Positions 21,792 to 29,524 of a stretch of 50,122 nucleotides of DNA are shown one piece after another. Below the pieces are notes generated by a model that was not told the origin of the DNA, ran no database searches, and saw nothing but the letters and a program-made list of their open reading frames with translations. The stretch is taken from assembly GCA_003164215.1 (NCBI GenBank), contig PLSR01000019.1, forward strand, positions 1 to 50,122. The letters are read 5' to 3'. This DNA is from Candidatus Kaiserbacteria bacterium (GTDB lineage: Bacteria; Patescibacteriota; Minisyncoccia; Phycocordibacterales; UBA2100). Every line of letters starts with the position of its first letter. Within the stretch, counting starts at the first letter, position 1. Position numbers and translations under genes: made by a program.

Positions 21792-22364
21792 TCAATTTAC
21801 TTTGACGACCGGCGGCACTTGGTACAAGCCGTTGAGGATTGCCGCACCGGGTATATACACGCGTAGCCAGAGTATGAATCTGCCGGAGGGAGTGGGCAGC
21901 CAGTTGGATTCATGACCTGCCGGAGCGGATCTTTGGAGGTAAATGTCAGTCGAGCCGTCGGGATTTTGCACGAGGCCGGAGCGGTCGCCGACGAAGTATC
22001 GATCGATCGGATTCTCTACGAAGTCATTTTTTGCATCACTCATCGTCAGCGACCAGAATGCATCGTTGGGCGGCAGACCACCCGACGGGAAGTGCATAAT
22101 GTAGTTGCCCGCACCTGCGACGCTCGTCGTCCAATACATCGCCTCTTCCGGTACGTTTATGGGGCCGGGAAACAGTCGGTAGCTTGCAGCTCGCAGCAAT
22201 ATGCCGTTGCCGGGCACGCCGAATCCGTACATGGTGCGCCAGCCATTGATCTTCGTTACTTTGGTACGCGCGAGAACTTGGAACGTGATGAACGCCAACA
22301 CGGCGCCGATAATGATCCCCTGCACAACGCCGGAGGATGAAAGCCATGCGAGGATATTTGTCAT
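21792..22364 (-). CDS. Membrane-anchored DUF1214 protein
   Basis: 190 aa from the ATG at 22364, six nt after TATGCT. One helix (VVQGIIIGAVLAFITFQVLA), then DUF1214: NYIMHFPSGGLPPNDAFWSL, then MSDAKNDFVENPIDRYFVGD and DIYLQRSAPAGHESNWLPTP. The NWLPTP with a following RFILWLRVYIP segment is typical. It precedes the DUF1254 gene by 1 nt, reversing the usual order of the fused protein. Both are anchored by their own helices, so they probably form a complex outside the cell. Confidence 0.85.
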   Translation of the reverse strand: MTNILAWLSSSGVVQGIIIGAVLAFITFQVLARTKVTKINGWRTMYGFGVPGNGILLRAASYRLFPGPINVPEEAMYWTTSVAGAGNYIMHFPSGGLPPNDAFWSLTMSDAKNDFVENPIDRYFVGDRSGLVQNPDGSTDIYLQRSAPAGHESNWLPTPSGRFILWLRVYIPGAAILNGLYQVPPVVKVN

Positions 22365-22387
22365 GTCTTGAGCATACGGGCCATAAT

Positions 22388-22570
22388 TTATTTCCATCGA
22401 TACAGGTGCACGGCGATGTACATCGCGAGCATTCCGAGGGCGAAACCTCCACATACTGAGACGACTTTATCAAAGGGTGTCCAGATGATCCCGAACCATG
22501 AAAGACCGAGAATGATCGCCCATACAACAGCAACTCCGATCACGTATACATACAGTGGGAGTTTGTTCAT
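22388..22570 (-). CDS. 60-aa two-helix membrane protein, paralog of 18754-18945
   Basis: YVYVIGVAVVWAIILGLSWF and VCGGFALGMLAMYIAVHLYR form two helices. It and the 18754 paralog bracket the leftward membrane-gene run, one at each end. Function unknown. Confidence 0.65.
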   Translation of the reverse strand: MNKLPLYVYVIGVAVVWAIILGLSWFGIIWTPFDKVVSVCGGFALGMLAMYIAVHLYRWK

Positions 22571-22604
22571 GAGAACATCATATCAACCTTGCTATGATGA
22601 ATCC

Positions 22605-22709
22605 ATGAAGAATTGGTACTCATGGGGCACGCCAACAGGGTTGGGCTTTTGGCTCATCGCCTGCGGGCTGTTCCTCCTACTCCTGCACTACGCCGGGATC
22701 TTCCCCTGA
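22605..22709 (+). CDS. 34-aa single-helix membrane protein
   Basis: MKNWYSWGTPTG, then LGFWLIACGLFLLLLHYAGI: one hydrophobic helix after a short polar head. A TATGAT box ends exactly 6 nt before the ATG, matching the leaderless pattern of the verified genes. It is too short for separate listing in the ORF track, where it is hidden in 22368-22709. Plausible but unproven. Confidence 0.5.
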   Translation: MKNWYSWGTPTGLGFWLIACGLFLLLLHYAGIFP

Positions 22710-22735
22710 GCTATGAACGTGATCGTCTCCTTCTC

Positions 22736-22757
22736 GCGGCGTGCGTAGGCACGCCGC
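22736..22757 (-). terminator. Hairpin downstream of tRNA-His
   Basis: GCGGCGTG-cctacg-type loop-CACGCCGC, an 8-bp GC stem about 25 nt beyond the tRNA 3' end. No U-run. Confidence 0.4.
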
Positions 22758-22782
22758 TCGCGCTCTTCTTCACTTCGTTCTG

Positions 22783-22855
22783 GGCGGTCGCAGGGAATCG
22801 AACCCTGATCGAGAGCTCCACAAGCTCCAGTGTTAACCGTTACACCACGATCGCC
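22783..22855 (-). tRNA. tRNA-His (GTG)
   Basis: Cloverleaf with extra G at -1 opposite C73, the identity element of tRNA-His. Anticodon stem GGAGC / GCTC(T) around TTGTGGA, anticodon GTG. T arm CAGGG TTCGATT CCCTG. Acceptor has an A4-C69 mismatch. CCA is not encoded (CAG follows C73). Confidence 0.93.
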
Positions 22856-22908
22856 ATACTGCTGACCTGTGCTTTATAACAAATAAGCAGCTCCTACGCG
22901 AGAACTTT

Positions 22909-24006
22909 TCACTTGCTCGTGACGACGAGTGTCGGCTCCGTCGATACCTCGACCACACTGAAAGTGACGCGTCCGATGAGCTGGCCGTATTGTGTGATGA
23001 CGTTGACCCGCCAATCCCCTGCCGTCACATTGTCCTTCACCGTATATCCTTCATACCCCGCGCCGCGACCACCGAGGATAGGGAAAGTCAGCGTATCGGT
23101 CGTCACCCACTTGCCGCTTTCATTTTGTTGCCATTGATACTCGATCGTCGTCGAGAGATCATTCGGCGCGAAGATCGCGGTGTACACGTAGACTGGGTCC
23201 CCCGGCACCTGATGGAAGACGTCGTTATAGTTCAGGTATGCCTCGTACCACGGGAGAACTTCACCCGTGAGCTGATAGGTGCCGTCGGATTGATGGATCA
23301 CGCTGTGGTAGACGCCCGCATCTTTGATCGCGAGCGGCAGCGGCGGAATGAGATTGCCGAAGTAGAGCACGTTGAACACGATGTAAATGATCGCTATAGA
23401 GCGTGCGACGCGCGTGCGATTCTTCTTCACGATCTCAGGCACGAGCCGATAGAGCCCCATCAATAATATGGTGATGACAGCCAAACTGACCCCGCCGCTG
23501 ATGAGGAACATCTGCGGACCGATCTGGTGAAAGGCGACCGGCAGGTAGAAGATGAGGAACGAAAAGAGCGAGCCAAAGTAGAGCGAGATCTGGAACGGAA
23601 AATGCGAATAGAAACGCATGAAGCGTTCATTGCCCAAGAGGAGCGCCGCGAGCGCAATGACGAAGATCCAGCTCGTCGCCAGAGACGCGCTACGGCTATA
23701 GAGCGAAAGATAGCCGCTAAAGAGGCCGCCGAACGCGAACTGCATGAAGATCGATATCACGGGGGCAAAGCGTACTATCTTGAGATTTTTTACGCGCCCT
23801 GCCATGATGAGATTGATGGCAACGATGCCAAAGGCGCAGATGAGCAAATAAAATAAGAGGAGCAGATTAGTGCGCAAGAGATCGACGCGCTTCGTCAAAA
23901 AAAGATTGTCTGAAAGAAATCCCGCGACGAGCGAGAGCGGCGAGACGTAGTGCTGATACCACAGCACCATTTCCTCAACACTTTTGGGAAAGTACTTGCG
24001 GGCCAT
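22909..24006 (-). CDS. DUF2914 membrane protein
   Basis: 365 aa. About eight helices over residues 20-235, then a soluble beta domain (VYVYTAIFAPNDLSTTIEYQ, LTFPILGGRGAGYEGYTVKD, GDWRVNVITQYGQLIGRVTF) that matches DUF2914, a domain placed outside the membrane. TATTAT ends 6 nt before the ATG. Role unknown. tRNA-His follows 50 nt downstream in the same direction. Confidence 0.82.
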   Translation of the reverse strand: MARKYFPKSVEEMVLWYQHYVSPLSLVAGFLSDNLFLTKRVDLLRTNLLLLFYLLICAFGIVAINLIMAGRVKNLKIVRFAPVISIFMQFAFGGLFSGYLSLYSRSASLATSWIFVIALAALLLGNERFMRFYSHFPFQISLYFGSLFSFLIFYLPVAFHQIGPQMFLISGGVSLAVITILLMGLYRLVPEIVKKNRTRVARSIAIIYIVFNVLYFGNLIPPLPLAIKDAGVYHSVIHQSDGTYQLTGEVLPWYEAYLNYNDVFHQVPGDPVYVYTAIFAPNDLSTTIEYQWQQNESGKWVTTDTLTFPILGGRGAGYEGYTVKDNVTAGDWRVNVITQYGQLIGRVTFSVVEVSTEPTLVVTSK

Positions 24007-24146
24007 GGGTGAATAATAGCAGTTGTTTATGAAGATGCGGCCTTAATAACAGAACAGATCGAGAGACATGCTTTCGGTCTGACCGTTTTTGTACAATCTC
24101 GCAAATAAAGTTTGAATCTCTCGCTTTGAATACTTCTTCAAAACCG

Positions 24147-24644
24147 CTATGGAACGTAGACAATAGATTTAATTGCGTAAGGAGTATAGAAATTTCTATC
24201 TTTCGCTGACAAATGAGTACCAAGTGTAGCTAATGCTTCATTGAATTGAGTGACATTGCTTGCAATGCAGTGAGCGACATTTTCAAAATCATCTCGAGAA
24301 GTCGTGCGAGCAAGAACATCGATTTCAAAGGGCCCATTGCCCACCGGCACAGTTTCGATAGGAGTCTCTGGCTGAGACGAAGTCGGATAATTTGGAATAA
24401 TATAGTTCGACAAAAGACGCCCATTGTAGTTGAAATCAAAAGACATCGCATCCCCCTCGAGCCAATTCGGGTTAACGTTGAGTACAAGCGATACTCCGCA
24501 CGAGGATGCATACAGCGTTTCATTTATTTGCTTCGGTTGCGATGAGTTCGACGACTTTACAGTGAACACGAGCACGACCACGATACCAACAACTAATAGC
24601 AATATTACTAGTAGCACCCGCGAAATAACCTTAAGGGTTTTCAT
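24147..24644 (-). CDS. Secreted or membrane-anchored protein, unrecognised
   Basis: 165 aa from the ATG at 24644; TATAGA lies 9 nt upstream. One N-terminal helix (VLLVILLLVVGIVVVLVFTV) followed by a polar domain with two Cys (YASSCGVSLVLNVN and VAHCIASN) that could form a disulfide outside the cell. VLARTTSRDDFENVAHC hints at a small globular domain. I do not recognise a family. Confidence 0.7.
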   Translation of the reverse strand: MKTLKVISRVLLVILLLVVGIVVVLVFTVKSSNSSQPKQINETLYASSCGVSLVLNVNPNWLEGDAMSFDFNYNGRLLSNYIIPNYPTSSQPETPIETVPVGNGPFEIDVLARTTSRDDFENVAHCIASNVTQFNEALATLGTHLSAKDRNFYTPYAIKSIVYVP

Positions 24645-24747
24645 GAAAACAACTCTATAATGGCACAAAGAAAATTACTACTCGCGGGTTGGGATAAGAA
24701 ACCGCCCCTGAGAAACTAAAACCTAGGGCCATGACTCTTCTCTGTTG

Positions 24748-24831
24748 TGCCCGGGAGAGGACTCGAACCTCCACGCCCTTACGGGCTATTCCACCTCAAG
24801 GAATAATGTCTACCAATTTCAACACCCGGGC
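24748..24831 (-). tRNA. tRNA-Leu (GAG)
   Basis: 84-nt class II tRNA. Acceptor GCCCGGG / CCCGGGC, anticodon stem ATTCC / GGAAT around TTGAGGT (anticodon GAG), variable arm AGCCCGTAAGGGC, T arm GGAGG TTCGAGT CCTCT. CCA not encoded. The broken LAGLIDADG gene ends 31 nt upstream. Confidence 0.95.
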
Positions 24832-24862
24832 ATACTTTTGTCAAGAGCTATAAAAATTGCAG

Positions 24863-25534
24863 CTAGAGACGCTCCCCTACTATACGCAACATTTCCTCTA
24901 TTTTCAATCGTTTGCGCGAGAGACAGGGCACTTTCCGCGTGTGGTACATCTTTCGCAGTAGTTTCAATGAATCAGCTTTCGCGTATTTGAGTTGAAAGAA
25001 CACGCTGGCTTTTCCGCTCCGCGTGATATGTCATCGTATTTTGAGTCGCGCATAAATTTCCCTTCGCAACCAAAGAATATGCGCTTCACTGGCAGAAACA
25101 AACGCGGTGTAGAACATAAAACTCGATCGCCATCGGGGATCAAAATATGAGTAGGTTGAACCGTCTCCATCAAAAGAACCCCGAAGAAAATCAAAGAAGT
25201 ACTCAGCTGGGATATTTACCTTTCCTATGAGTTTCGATTTGTTGGACATTAAACCAATTAGCTCAAGGAATCGATAGAAGAGAACGTCGCTGAATTGCGA
25301 CACAAAATAATGCTTCGTTTTTGAGAAATTATTCGCTTTTTTGCCAATATGGATGACGATATCGAGAGACTTTTGGAACAGCCGGATCATCTCTAGATCT
25401 TTCGAAGTGAAGTTGATATGCCGACCGTCTGGAGAAAGGTTCCCATCAGAAACAATAAGGCCGACCGCATACGCGAAATTCGGCGACCACTGAATATTCA
25501 CTCTCCCTTTAGGTTTTGGACCCCTGACCCCCAT
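24863..25534 (-). pseudogene. LAGLIDADG homing endonuclease interrupted by one in-frame UGA
   Basis: The ORF track stops at 25031 (167 aa), but the same frame continues for 55 codons to TAG at 24863. The first LAGLIDADG motif is AYAVGLIVSDGNLSPDG (about 22-38) and the second FFDFLRGSFDGDGS (about 132-145). Past the UGA the frame reads HITRSGKASVFFQLKYAKAD, then SLKLLRKMYHTRKVPCLSRK, a normal family C-terminus, with UGA where Gly (LKIR-G-HITR) would be expected. A single GGA to TGA change explains it. TATAAT lies 8 nt before ATG. No intron is seen in the adjacent tRNA-Leu, so it is a free-standing, probably dead copy. Confidence 0.82.
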
Positions 25535-25580
25535 CGCGGATAATTATATCATTCCGCGGCAGGACTATTCGTTTCTAGCT

Positions 25581-26009
25581 TTAGGCAACTGCCTCTTCTG
25601 AAACAACTTCTTCAGTAGGAGTTTCCTCGACGGCAGCATCCGCCGATGCGTGCACGGTGCGTGTACGGCGGAGCATGCGGCGCGCCTCGCGCGCGACCTT
25701 CTCACGAATGTAGTAGAGCTTGGCGCGGCGGACGCGGCTACGCTTTATGATCTCGATACTGTCGATCATCGGTGAATACAACGGGAAGATCTTCTCAACG
25801 CCCACACCGGAAGCGACGCGGCGTACCGTAAAGGTGCCACCGGCCTCGGTGCCGTGCTTGCGGGCCAAAACGAGTCCTTCAAATGCTTGGAGGCGGTATT
25901 TGCCCTTTTCCTCGATCTTCTGCCACACACGGACGGAGTCGCCGGCGCGCAGATCAAGCCCTTTGCGGGCTTCCATGTCGATCGGTGAAGTTGTAACCTT
26001 GTTTGTCAT
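25581..26009 (-). CDS. rplS: 50S ribosomal protein L19
   Basis: 142 aa. LRAGDSVRVWQKIEEKGKYR, FEGLVLARKHGTEAGGTFTV, VGVEKIFPLYSPMIDSIEII, then RSRVRRAKLYYIREKVAREA are the complete L19 core. The tail after residue 115 (SADAAVEETPTEEVVSEEAV) is an acidic low-complexity extension, longer than in most bacteria. TATAGT lies 11 nt upstream of the ATG. Confidence 0.97.
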   Translation of the reverse strand: MTNKVTTSPIDMEARKGLDLRAGDSVRVWQKIEEKGKYRLQAFEGLVLARKHGTEAGGTFTVRRVASGVGVEKIFPLYSPMIDSIEIIKRSRVRRAKLYYIREKVAREARRMLRRTRTVHASADAAVEETPTEEVVSEEAVA

Positions 26010-26074
26010 ACGTGGCGGGCACTATAGCATTGCTTCGTTCGATGGGCAAATCCGGTGCTTCATTTGCGCTACAT

Positions 26075-27136
26075 TTACGCGTTTACTTCGGGAACAAGCA
26101 GATCAATGAGCCCCAGAAGGAATGCTTTGGTCTTATCGGGAACAGTTAGCTTTTGTGCGACTTTTCGGGCATCGGAAATATACGTTGTAATGTGATCGAG
26201 CACATACGCACGAGCATCGGTCGAGTTAATGATGTCGAGAGCTTCCTGTATTTGTGCCGCAGTCAGCTGGTCCGGCAGTGAATACAATTCCTTCAGTCGC
26301 GACTTCTTTTTGCCACTCACATGCGCGTATGCATACAAGAACGGCAACGTGCGCTTGTGCTCACGAATGTCGCTCTGTGGATCCTTGCCGGTCTCCGCCG
26401 TCGTGCTCCATACTGAGTGATAGTCATCGGCCATTTGGAACGCCGTGCCGAGTGAGTTGCTGAAGCGGCGCAAATTCGTGAGTTCTTTCGCGTTCTTCCC
26501 CGCTGCGATTCCAGCGGCCTCTGCCGCGATTCGAACTAAGGCGCCGGTCTTCTTCCCTGTCATGAGGATATATCGCTCCTCGGAGACGAGCCTTGAGCCG
26601 ATGGGCGCGGTCGCCATTTCAAAATCTAAATGTTGGCCTTCAATGACTTCGATGAAGGTGTCAGTGAGCGCCTTCGAAAGTTTCGCACCGACCTTGGGCA
26701 CTAATGCCGCGCGCGCAATACGCTCGGCGACAAGCAGATTCTGTGCGTCGCCCGAGTTGATCGCGTCGTTGATGCCCCACAGTTTCCAGACCGTTGGCTT
26801 GCCGCGGCGCGTTTCGTCGCGATCCTCCACATCGTCATGTATCAGCGTAAAATTATGGAAGAGTTCGATCGCGACAGCTGCGTCGAATGCGCGCGCGCGC
26901 GCTTTATACGCATCGGCGATGATGAGACACATGCCGGAACGGAATCGTTTTCCGGAATGCCGCCTGACCGGTTTGAGGTGCTCGTCCACATATCCCATGA
27001 AATAACCGAGCATGCCGTACATGCGCGCGGTCGGACCTTTTGCGCGTCCGGCGAAGGAATGGGCGATCTCCATATCAATGGCGGCGCTCGCCTTTCGCAA
27101 TATCACGTCGGATTCTGCAGTAGTTAATTTTTTCAT
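26075..27136 (-). CDS. Polyprenyl (geranylgeranyl/farnesyl-type) diphosphate synthase
   Basis: 353 aa trans-prenyltransferase. RRHSGKRFRSGMCL near residue 58, first Asp-rich motif LIHDDVEDRDETRRGKPTVW near 95, MTGKKTGALVRIAAEAAGIA near 192, second Asp-rich region FQMADDYHSVW near 232 and GKDPQSDIREHKRTLPFLYA. The second motif reads DDYHS instead of DDxxD, so the last Asp is missing. It starts in an ATGA overlap with uppS, so the two give chain elongation steps for the lipid carrier: this enzyme all-trans, UppS cis. Confidence 0.9.
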   Translation of the reverse strand: MKKLTTAESDVILRKASAAIDMEIAHSFAGRAKGPTARMYGMLGYFMGYVDEHLKPVRRHSGKRFRSGMCLIIADAYKARARAFDAAVAIELFHNFTLIHDDVEDRDETRRGKPTVWKLWGINDAINSGDAQNLLVAERIARAALVPKVGAKLSKALTDTFIEVIEGQHLDFEMATAPIGSRLVSEERYILMTGKKTGALVRIAAEAAGIAAGKNAKELTNLRRFSNSLGTAFQMADDYHSVWSTTAETGKDPQSDIREHKRTLPFLYAYAHVSGKKKSRLKELYSLPDQLTAAQIQEALDIINSTDARAYVLDHITTYISDARKVAQKLTVPDKTKAFLLGLIDLLVPEVNA

Positions 27137-27807
27137 ACACCAAATGTTCGCTCGGTCTCTGCGAATTCCGCAAGCACGCGATCAAGGTCAGCTTCGGAGA
27201 AATCCGGCCACAGCGTGTCGAGGAAAAAAAGTTCGCTATATGCCGCTTGCCAGAGAAGGAAATTTGAAAGTCGATGCCGGCCGCTCGTGCGAATGATGAG
27301 TGCGGGATCGGGCATATCGGCGCTCCAGAGATACTTCGAGAAATTCTCTTCGGTCACCGTCTCTCCCGCGTGAGCCGCGGCAGTTGCCGCGGCGGCGATC
27401 TCAGCGCGACTTCCATACGACATACATATCCATAGTGTAATGCCTGTGTTCGTGGCACTCGTCTCCTCAAGCCGTTTGATCGTCCTTTGAAGATCTTCCG
27501 GCAACATATCGAGCTTGCCGATGAAACGCACGCGCACGTTATCTTTGGCAAGCTCTTTGAGCGTCCGTTCGGCAGTCTCACGAAAAAGATCCATGAGGTA
27601 CGAAACCTCTTCCTCCATGCGATTCCAGTTCTCGGTCGAGAATGCGTAGACGACGAGATGTTTGATCTCGCGATCGCGGACCCACCGCACACACTCGATC
27701 AAACGATCGGCACCGCGGCGATGACCTTCGAGCGACGGAAGACCTTCGCGCTTCGCCCAGCGACGATTACCGTCGAGAATGATACCGATGCATTCAGGTG
27801 CTGACAT
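27133..27807 (-). CDS. uppS: Isoprenyl (undecaprenyl) diphosphate synthase
   Basis: 224 aa cis-prenyltransferase making the C55-type carrier for peptidoglycan. GIILDGNRRWAKREGLPSLE with catalytic Asp, then GHRRGADRL, YAFSTENWNRMEEEVSYLMD, and LIIRTSGRHRLSNFLLWQAA, then YSELFFLDTLWPDF. The usual RTGGExRLSNF box reads RTSGRHRLSNF. Overlaps the prenyl synthase gene by 4 nt. Confidence 0.95.
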   Translation of the reverse strand: MSAPECIGIILDGNRRWAKREGLPSLEGHRRGADRLIECVRWVRDREIKHLVVYAFSTENWNRMEEEVSYLMDLFRETAERTLKELAKDNVRVRFIGKLDMLPEDLQRTIKRLEETSATNTGITLWICMSYGSRAEIAAAATAAAHAGETVTEENFSKYLWSADMPDPALIIRTSGRHRLSNFLLWQAAYSELFFLDTLWPDFSEADLDRVLAEFAETERTFGV

Positions 27808-27816
27808 CTAGACAAG

Positions 27817-28107
27817 TTAGAAGACAATCTCGAACGAGTCAAACGTTTTTTGTGTCATATCCGAAGGCGGAGCGACATTCCACTGCGCATCAACACGTTC
27901 AACATGTGCAAGCAACGGTCCGCGATGCACATATGCGAGCCAGCGTTCGAGATCTTCCTTCGTCCCTTCGCCGTATGCCTCGACGGAATCATCGGCGAGA
28001 TTGCGCACGTAGCCGACGATACGGCATCGGCGCGCCTTGCGCGTTGTGAAATCACGGAACATCACCATTTGAACGCGACCATAGATGCGGCAGTACAGAT
28101 GTTCCAT
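27817..28107 (-). CDS. acyP: Acylphosphatase
   Basis: 96 aa from the ATG at 28107 (28125 is an alternative; the ORF to 28188 would enter the repeat). CRIYGRVQMVMFRDFTTRKA contains the phosphate-binding GRVQ loop with catalytic Arg, and VGYVRNLADDSVEAYGEGTK the catalytic Asn. The usual GRVQG-V-FR reads GRVQMVMFR. Hydrolyses acyl phosphates. It lies 9 nt upstream of uppS, so possibly in the same operon. Confidence 0.85.
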   Translation of the reverse strand: MEHLYCRIYGRVQMVMFRDFTTRKARRCRIVGYVRNLADDSVEAYGEGTKEDLERWLAYVHRGPLLAHVERVDAQWNVAPPSDMTQKTFDSFEIVF

Positions 28108-28130
28108 ATCTATGATTTGTATCATAAACA

Positions 28131-28254
28131 ACACATTTTGGTCAGGCGTATTTTTCTGCTGAAAAATCGCCGCGAAGTCTCCCGGCACGAATCTCTATTT
28201 GCCGGCTCGCCTCGTCAGGCTCCGGCTCACAAAATGTGCCCCGCACATTTTGTG
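28131..28254. repeat. tRNA-tail structured element E1 (after tRNA-Val)
   Basis: Read from the tRNA (minus strand): hairpin CACAAAATGTG-CGGGG-CACATTTTGTG (28254-28228), a GC-rich middle hairpin (GAGCCGG ... GCCGGC region), GGGAGACTTCGCGG, hairpin ATTTTTC-agc-GAAAAAT type (28167-28150), and a closing GCCTGACC. It aligns end to end with E2, differing by paired substitutions in the stems. The first hairpin includes the last nt of the tRNA. Confidence 0.85.
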
Positions 28255-28325
28255 CATCCTGTAGGACTCGAACCTACGACCTTCCCCGTGTAAAGGGGTT
28301 GCTCTACCAACTGAGCTAAGGATGC
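28253..28325 (-). tRNA. tRNA-Val (TAC)
   Basis: Acceptor GCATCCT / AGGATGC, D arm GCTCAGTTGGTAGAGC, anticodon loop TTTACAC (anticodon TAC) on a CCCC/GGGG stem, T arm GTAGG TTCGAGT CCTAC, discriminator A. CCA not encoded. Confidence 0.96.
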
Positions 28326-28336
28326 ATTTATTCAAC

Positions 28337-28475
28337 TCACAAATCGTGCCTCGCACATTTGGTCACGGATATTTTCCTGCTGGAAAATTCCGCGAAGTCT
28401 CCCGACATGAATTTCTATTCACCTGGCTCGGCCCGTCGGCCTGCGCCCCACAAATCGTGCCCCGCACGATTTGTG
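28337..28475. repeat. tRNA-tail structured element E2 (after tRNA-Arg UCU)
   Basis: Same order as E1: CACAAATCGTG-CGGGG-CACGATTTGTG (28475-28449), GC-rich middle, GGGAGACTTCGCGG, ATTTTCC-agc-GGAAAAT (28388-28371), ATCCGTGACC, and then a partial second copy of the first hairpin (28339-28361). It fills the whole space between tRNA-Arg(UCU) and tRNA-Val. Confidence 0.85.
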
Positions 28476-28545
28476 CCTTCGGTAGGAATCGAACCTACAT
28501 TAAGGCCTTAGAAGAGCCCTGTTCTATCCATTGAACTACGAAGGC
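28474..28545 (-). tRNA. tRNA-Arg (TCT)
   Basis: Acceptor GCCTTCG / CGAAGGC, anticodon loop CTTCTAA (anticodon TCT), T arm GTAGG TTCGATT CCTAC, discriminator A. CCA not encoded. Confidence 0.95.
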
Positions 28546-28618
28546 GTTCAGTCTCCCTCACCTCTTTCACAAAACACTTCACCAGAGTAGCCGTGCGCGG
28601 CGATGTGGTCAATCGATC

Positions 28619-28963
28619 TCACTGCGACGGGTCAGGTTCCGGCGGAATGGCGCCCGTCTGCAAGCTCTTGAACTTCTCTTGCCGCGCCGCAAAACCATTA
28701 AGCGTCGCGTCGAGTTGTGCGCGATCGAGATTTGATCCACCAGAAATAATGGGCGCCGTCGCAGATGTATCAGTATTCGACGACGGTAGCGCGTCGAAAA
28801 AAAAGATCGCACCATATATCGCCGCCCCGGCGACGACGACACATGCAGCCAACAGGAGCGAGCGCCAATAGAGATCCGCGAACGCCCGCACGTATTCCGG
28901 ATCGTACCGATGTTCGAAGGTCGCGCGAAAATGCATGAGCGTGCTTTTGTCGAACGAGATCAT
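28619..28963 (-). CDS. Small pilus-operon membrane protein (PilP position)
   Basis: 114 aa from the ATG at 28963, which overlaps the preceding stop by 4 nt (ATGA). One membrane helix (LLLAACVVVAGAAIYGAIFF, residues about 36-55) after a basic N-terminus (FRATFEHRYDPEYVRAFADL). The outer part holds LDRAQLDATLNGFAARQEKF, a short coiled segment. No lipobox and no clear PilP homology; the call rests on its place as fourth gene of the pilM-N-O set. Confidence 0.6.
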   Translation of the reverse strand: MISFDKSTLMHFRATFEHRYDPEYVRAFADLYWRSLLLAACVVVAGAAIYGAIFFFDALPSSNTDTSATAPIISGGSNLDRAQLDATLNGFAARQEKFKSLQTGAIPPEPDPSQ

Positions 28964-29517
28964 GATGATACGTTTGAGGCTGATAATATTTGCACTTGTG
29001 CATTCATTTGCCATACAGCACCCGCGCCGGTCGTGCCCGGCGAGGTCTGTGTGTGTGAGAGCCGTATCGCTTGTACCGAAGATGGTATCGGGAGCGACTC
29101 AAGAAGCGCGGCGGCTTGCATGGCGGACGCGAATTCCCCCTGCGAGGTCGCAAGAAAACTGAAGCCTTGCGCCGTCGTCTTGCCGTCCACGGACGATATA
29201 TTCTCCGCCGATGCGTTGCTGATCGTGAGACTGACGCCGGCTTGCGTTCCCGCGGAATCGATCATGTCGGCGAGCGACGCAGGGTCGACGGAGATCAGCG
29301 TGTCGAGTTGTGCGCGATCGGTAGCGCTACTTGAAACGATCCCGTGAAGGTACGATGCTTGCACGGATTGCTGCGAACGTTGCTGCGAGGACCGCATATC
29401 GGCGGCACGTGCGTTCTCAAGTGCGCCGATCTGATAGGCAAAAAATCCGACGCCCGCCCATGCGAGGACGGCGATTACCGCCAGGAACCATGCAAAGTTT
29501 ATCGTATTGCGTGACAT
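28960..29517 (-). CDS. pilO: PilO-like pilus assembly protein
   Basis: 185 aa from the ATG at 29517. Cytoplasmic head, one helix (FAWFLAVIAVLAWAGVGFFA), then a coil (ALENARAADMRSSQQRSQQS) and a ferredoxin-like outer domain (GVSLTISNASAENISSVDGK, FSFLATSQGEFASAMQAAAL). That is PilO architecture. It pairs with PilN in the inner-membrane alignment complex of type IV pili. Confidence 0.75.
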   Translation of the reverse strand: MSRNTINFAWFLAVIAVLAWAGVGFFAYQIGALENARAADMRSSQQRSQQSVQASYLHGIVSSSATDRAQLDTLISVDPASLADMIDSAGTQAGVSLTISNASAENISSVDGKTTAQGFSFLATSQGEFASAMQAAALLESLPIPSSVQAIRLSHTQTSPGTTGAGAVWQMNAQVQILSASNVSS

Positions 29518-29524
29518 ATCGATC

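Noticed and set aside
24748-24831. Intron in tRNA-Leu next to the homing endonuclease
   Set aside because: The tRNA folds completely without an insertion.
25029-25031. Genetic code 25 (UGA = Gly) for the organism
   Set aside because: Only the homing endonuclease has a UGA at a glycine. Many intact genes here end at UGA (for example ruvA, uppS, the sigma factor) with ATGA overlaps, so UGA is a normal stop.
24964-25194. 76-aa minus-strand ORF at the end of the homing endonuclease
   Set aside because: It is a different frame across the real 3' part; the in-frame continuation after UGA matches the family, this one does not.
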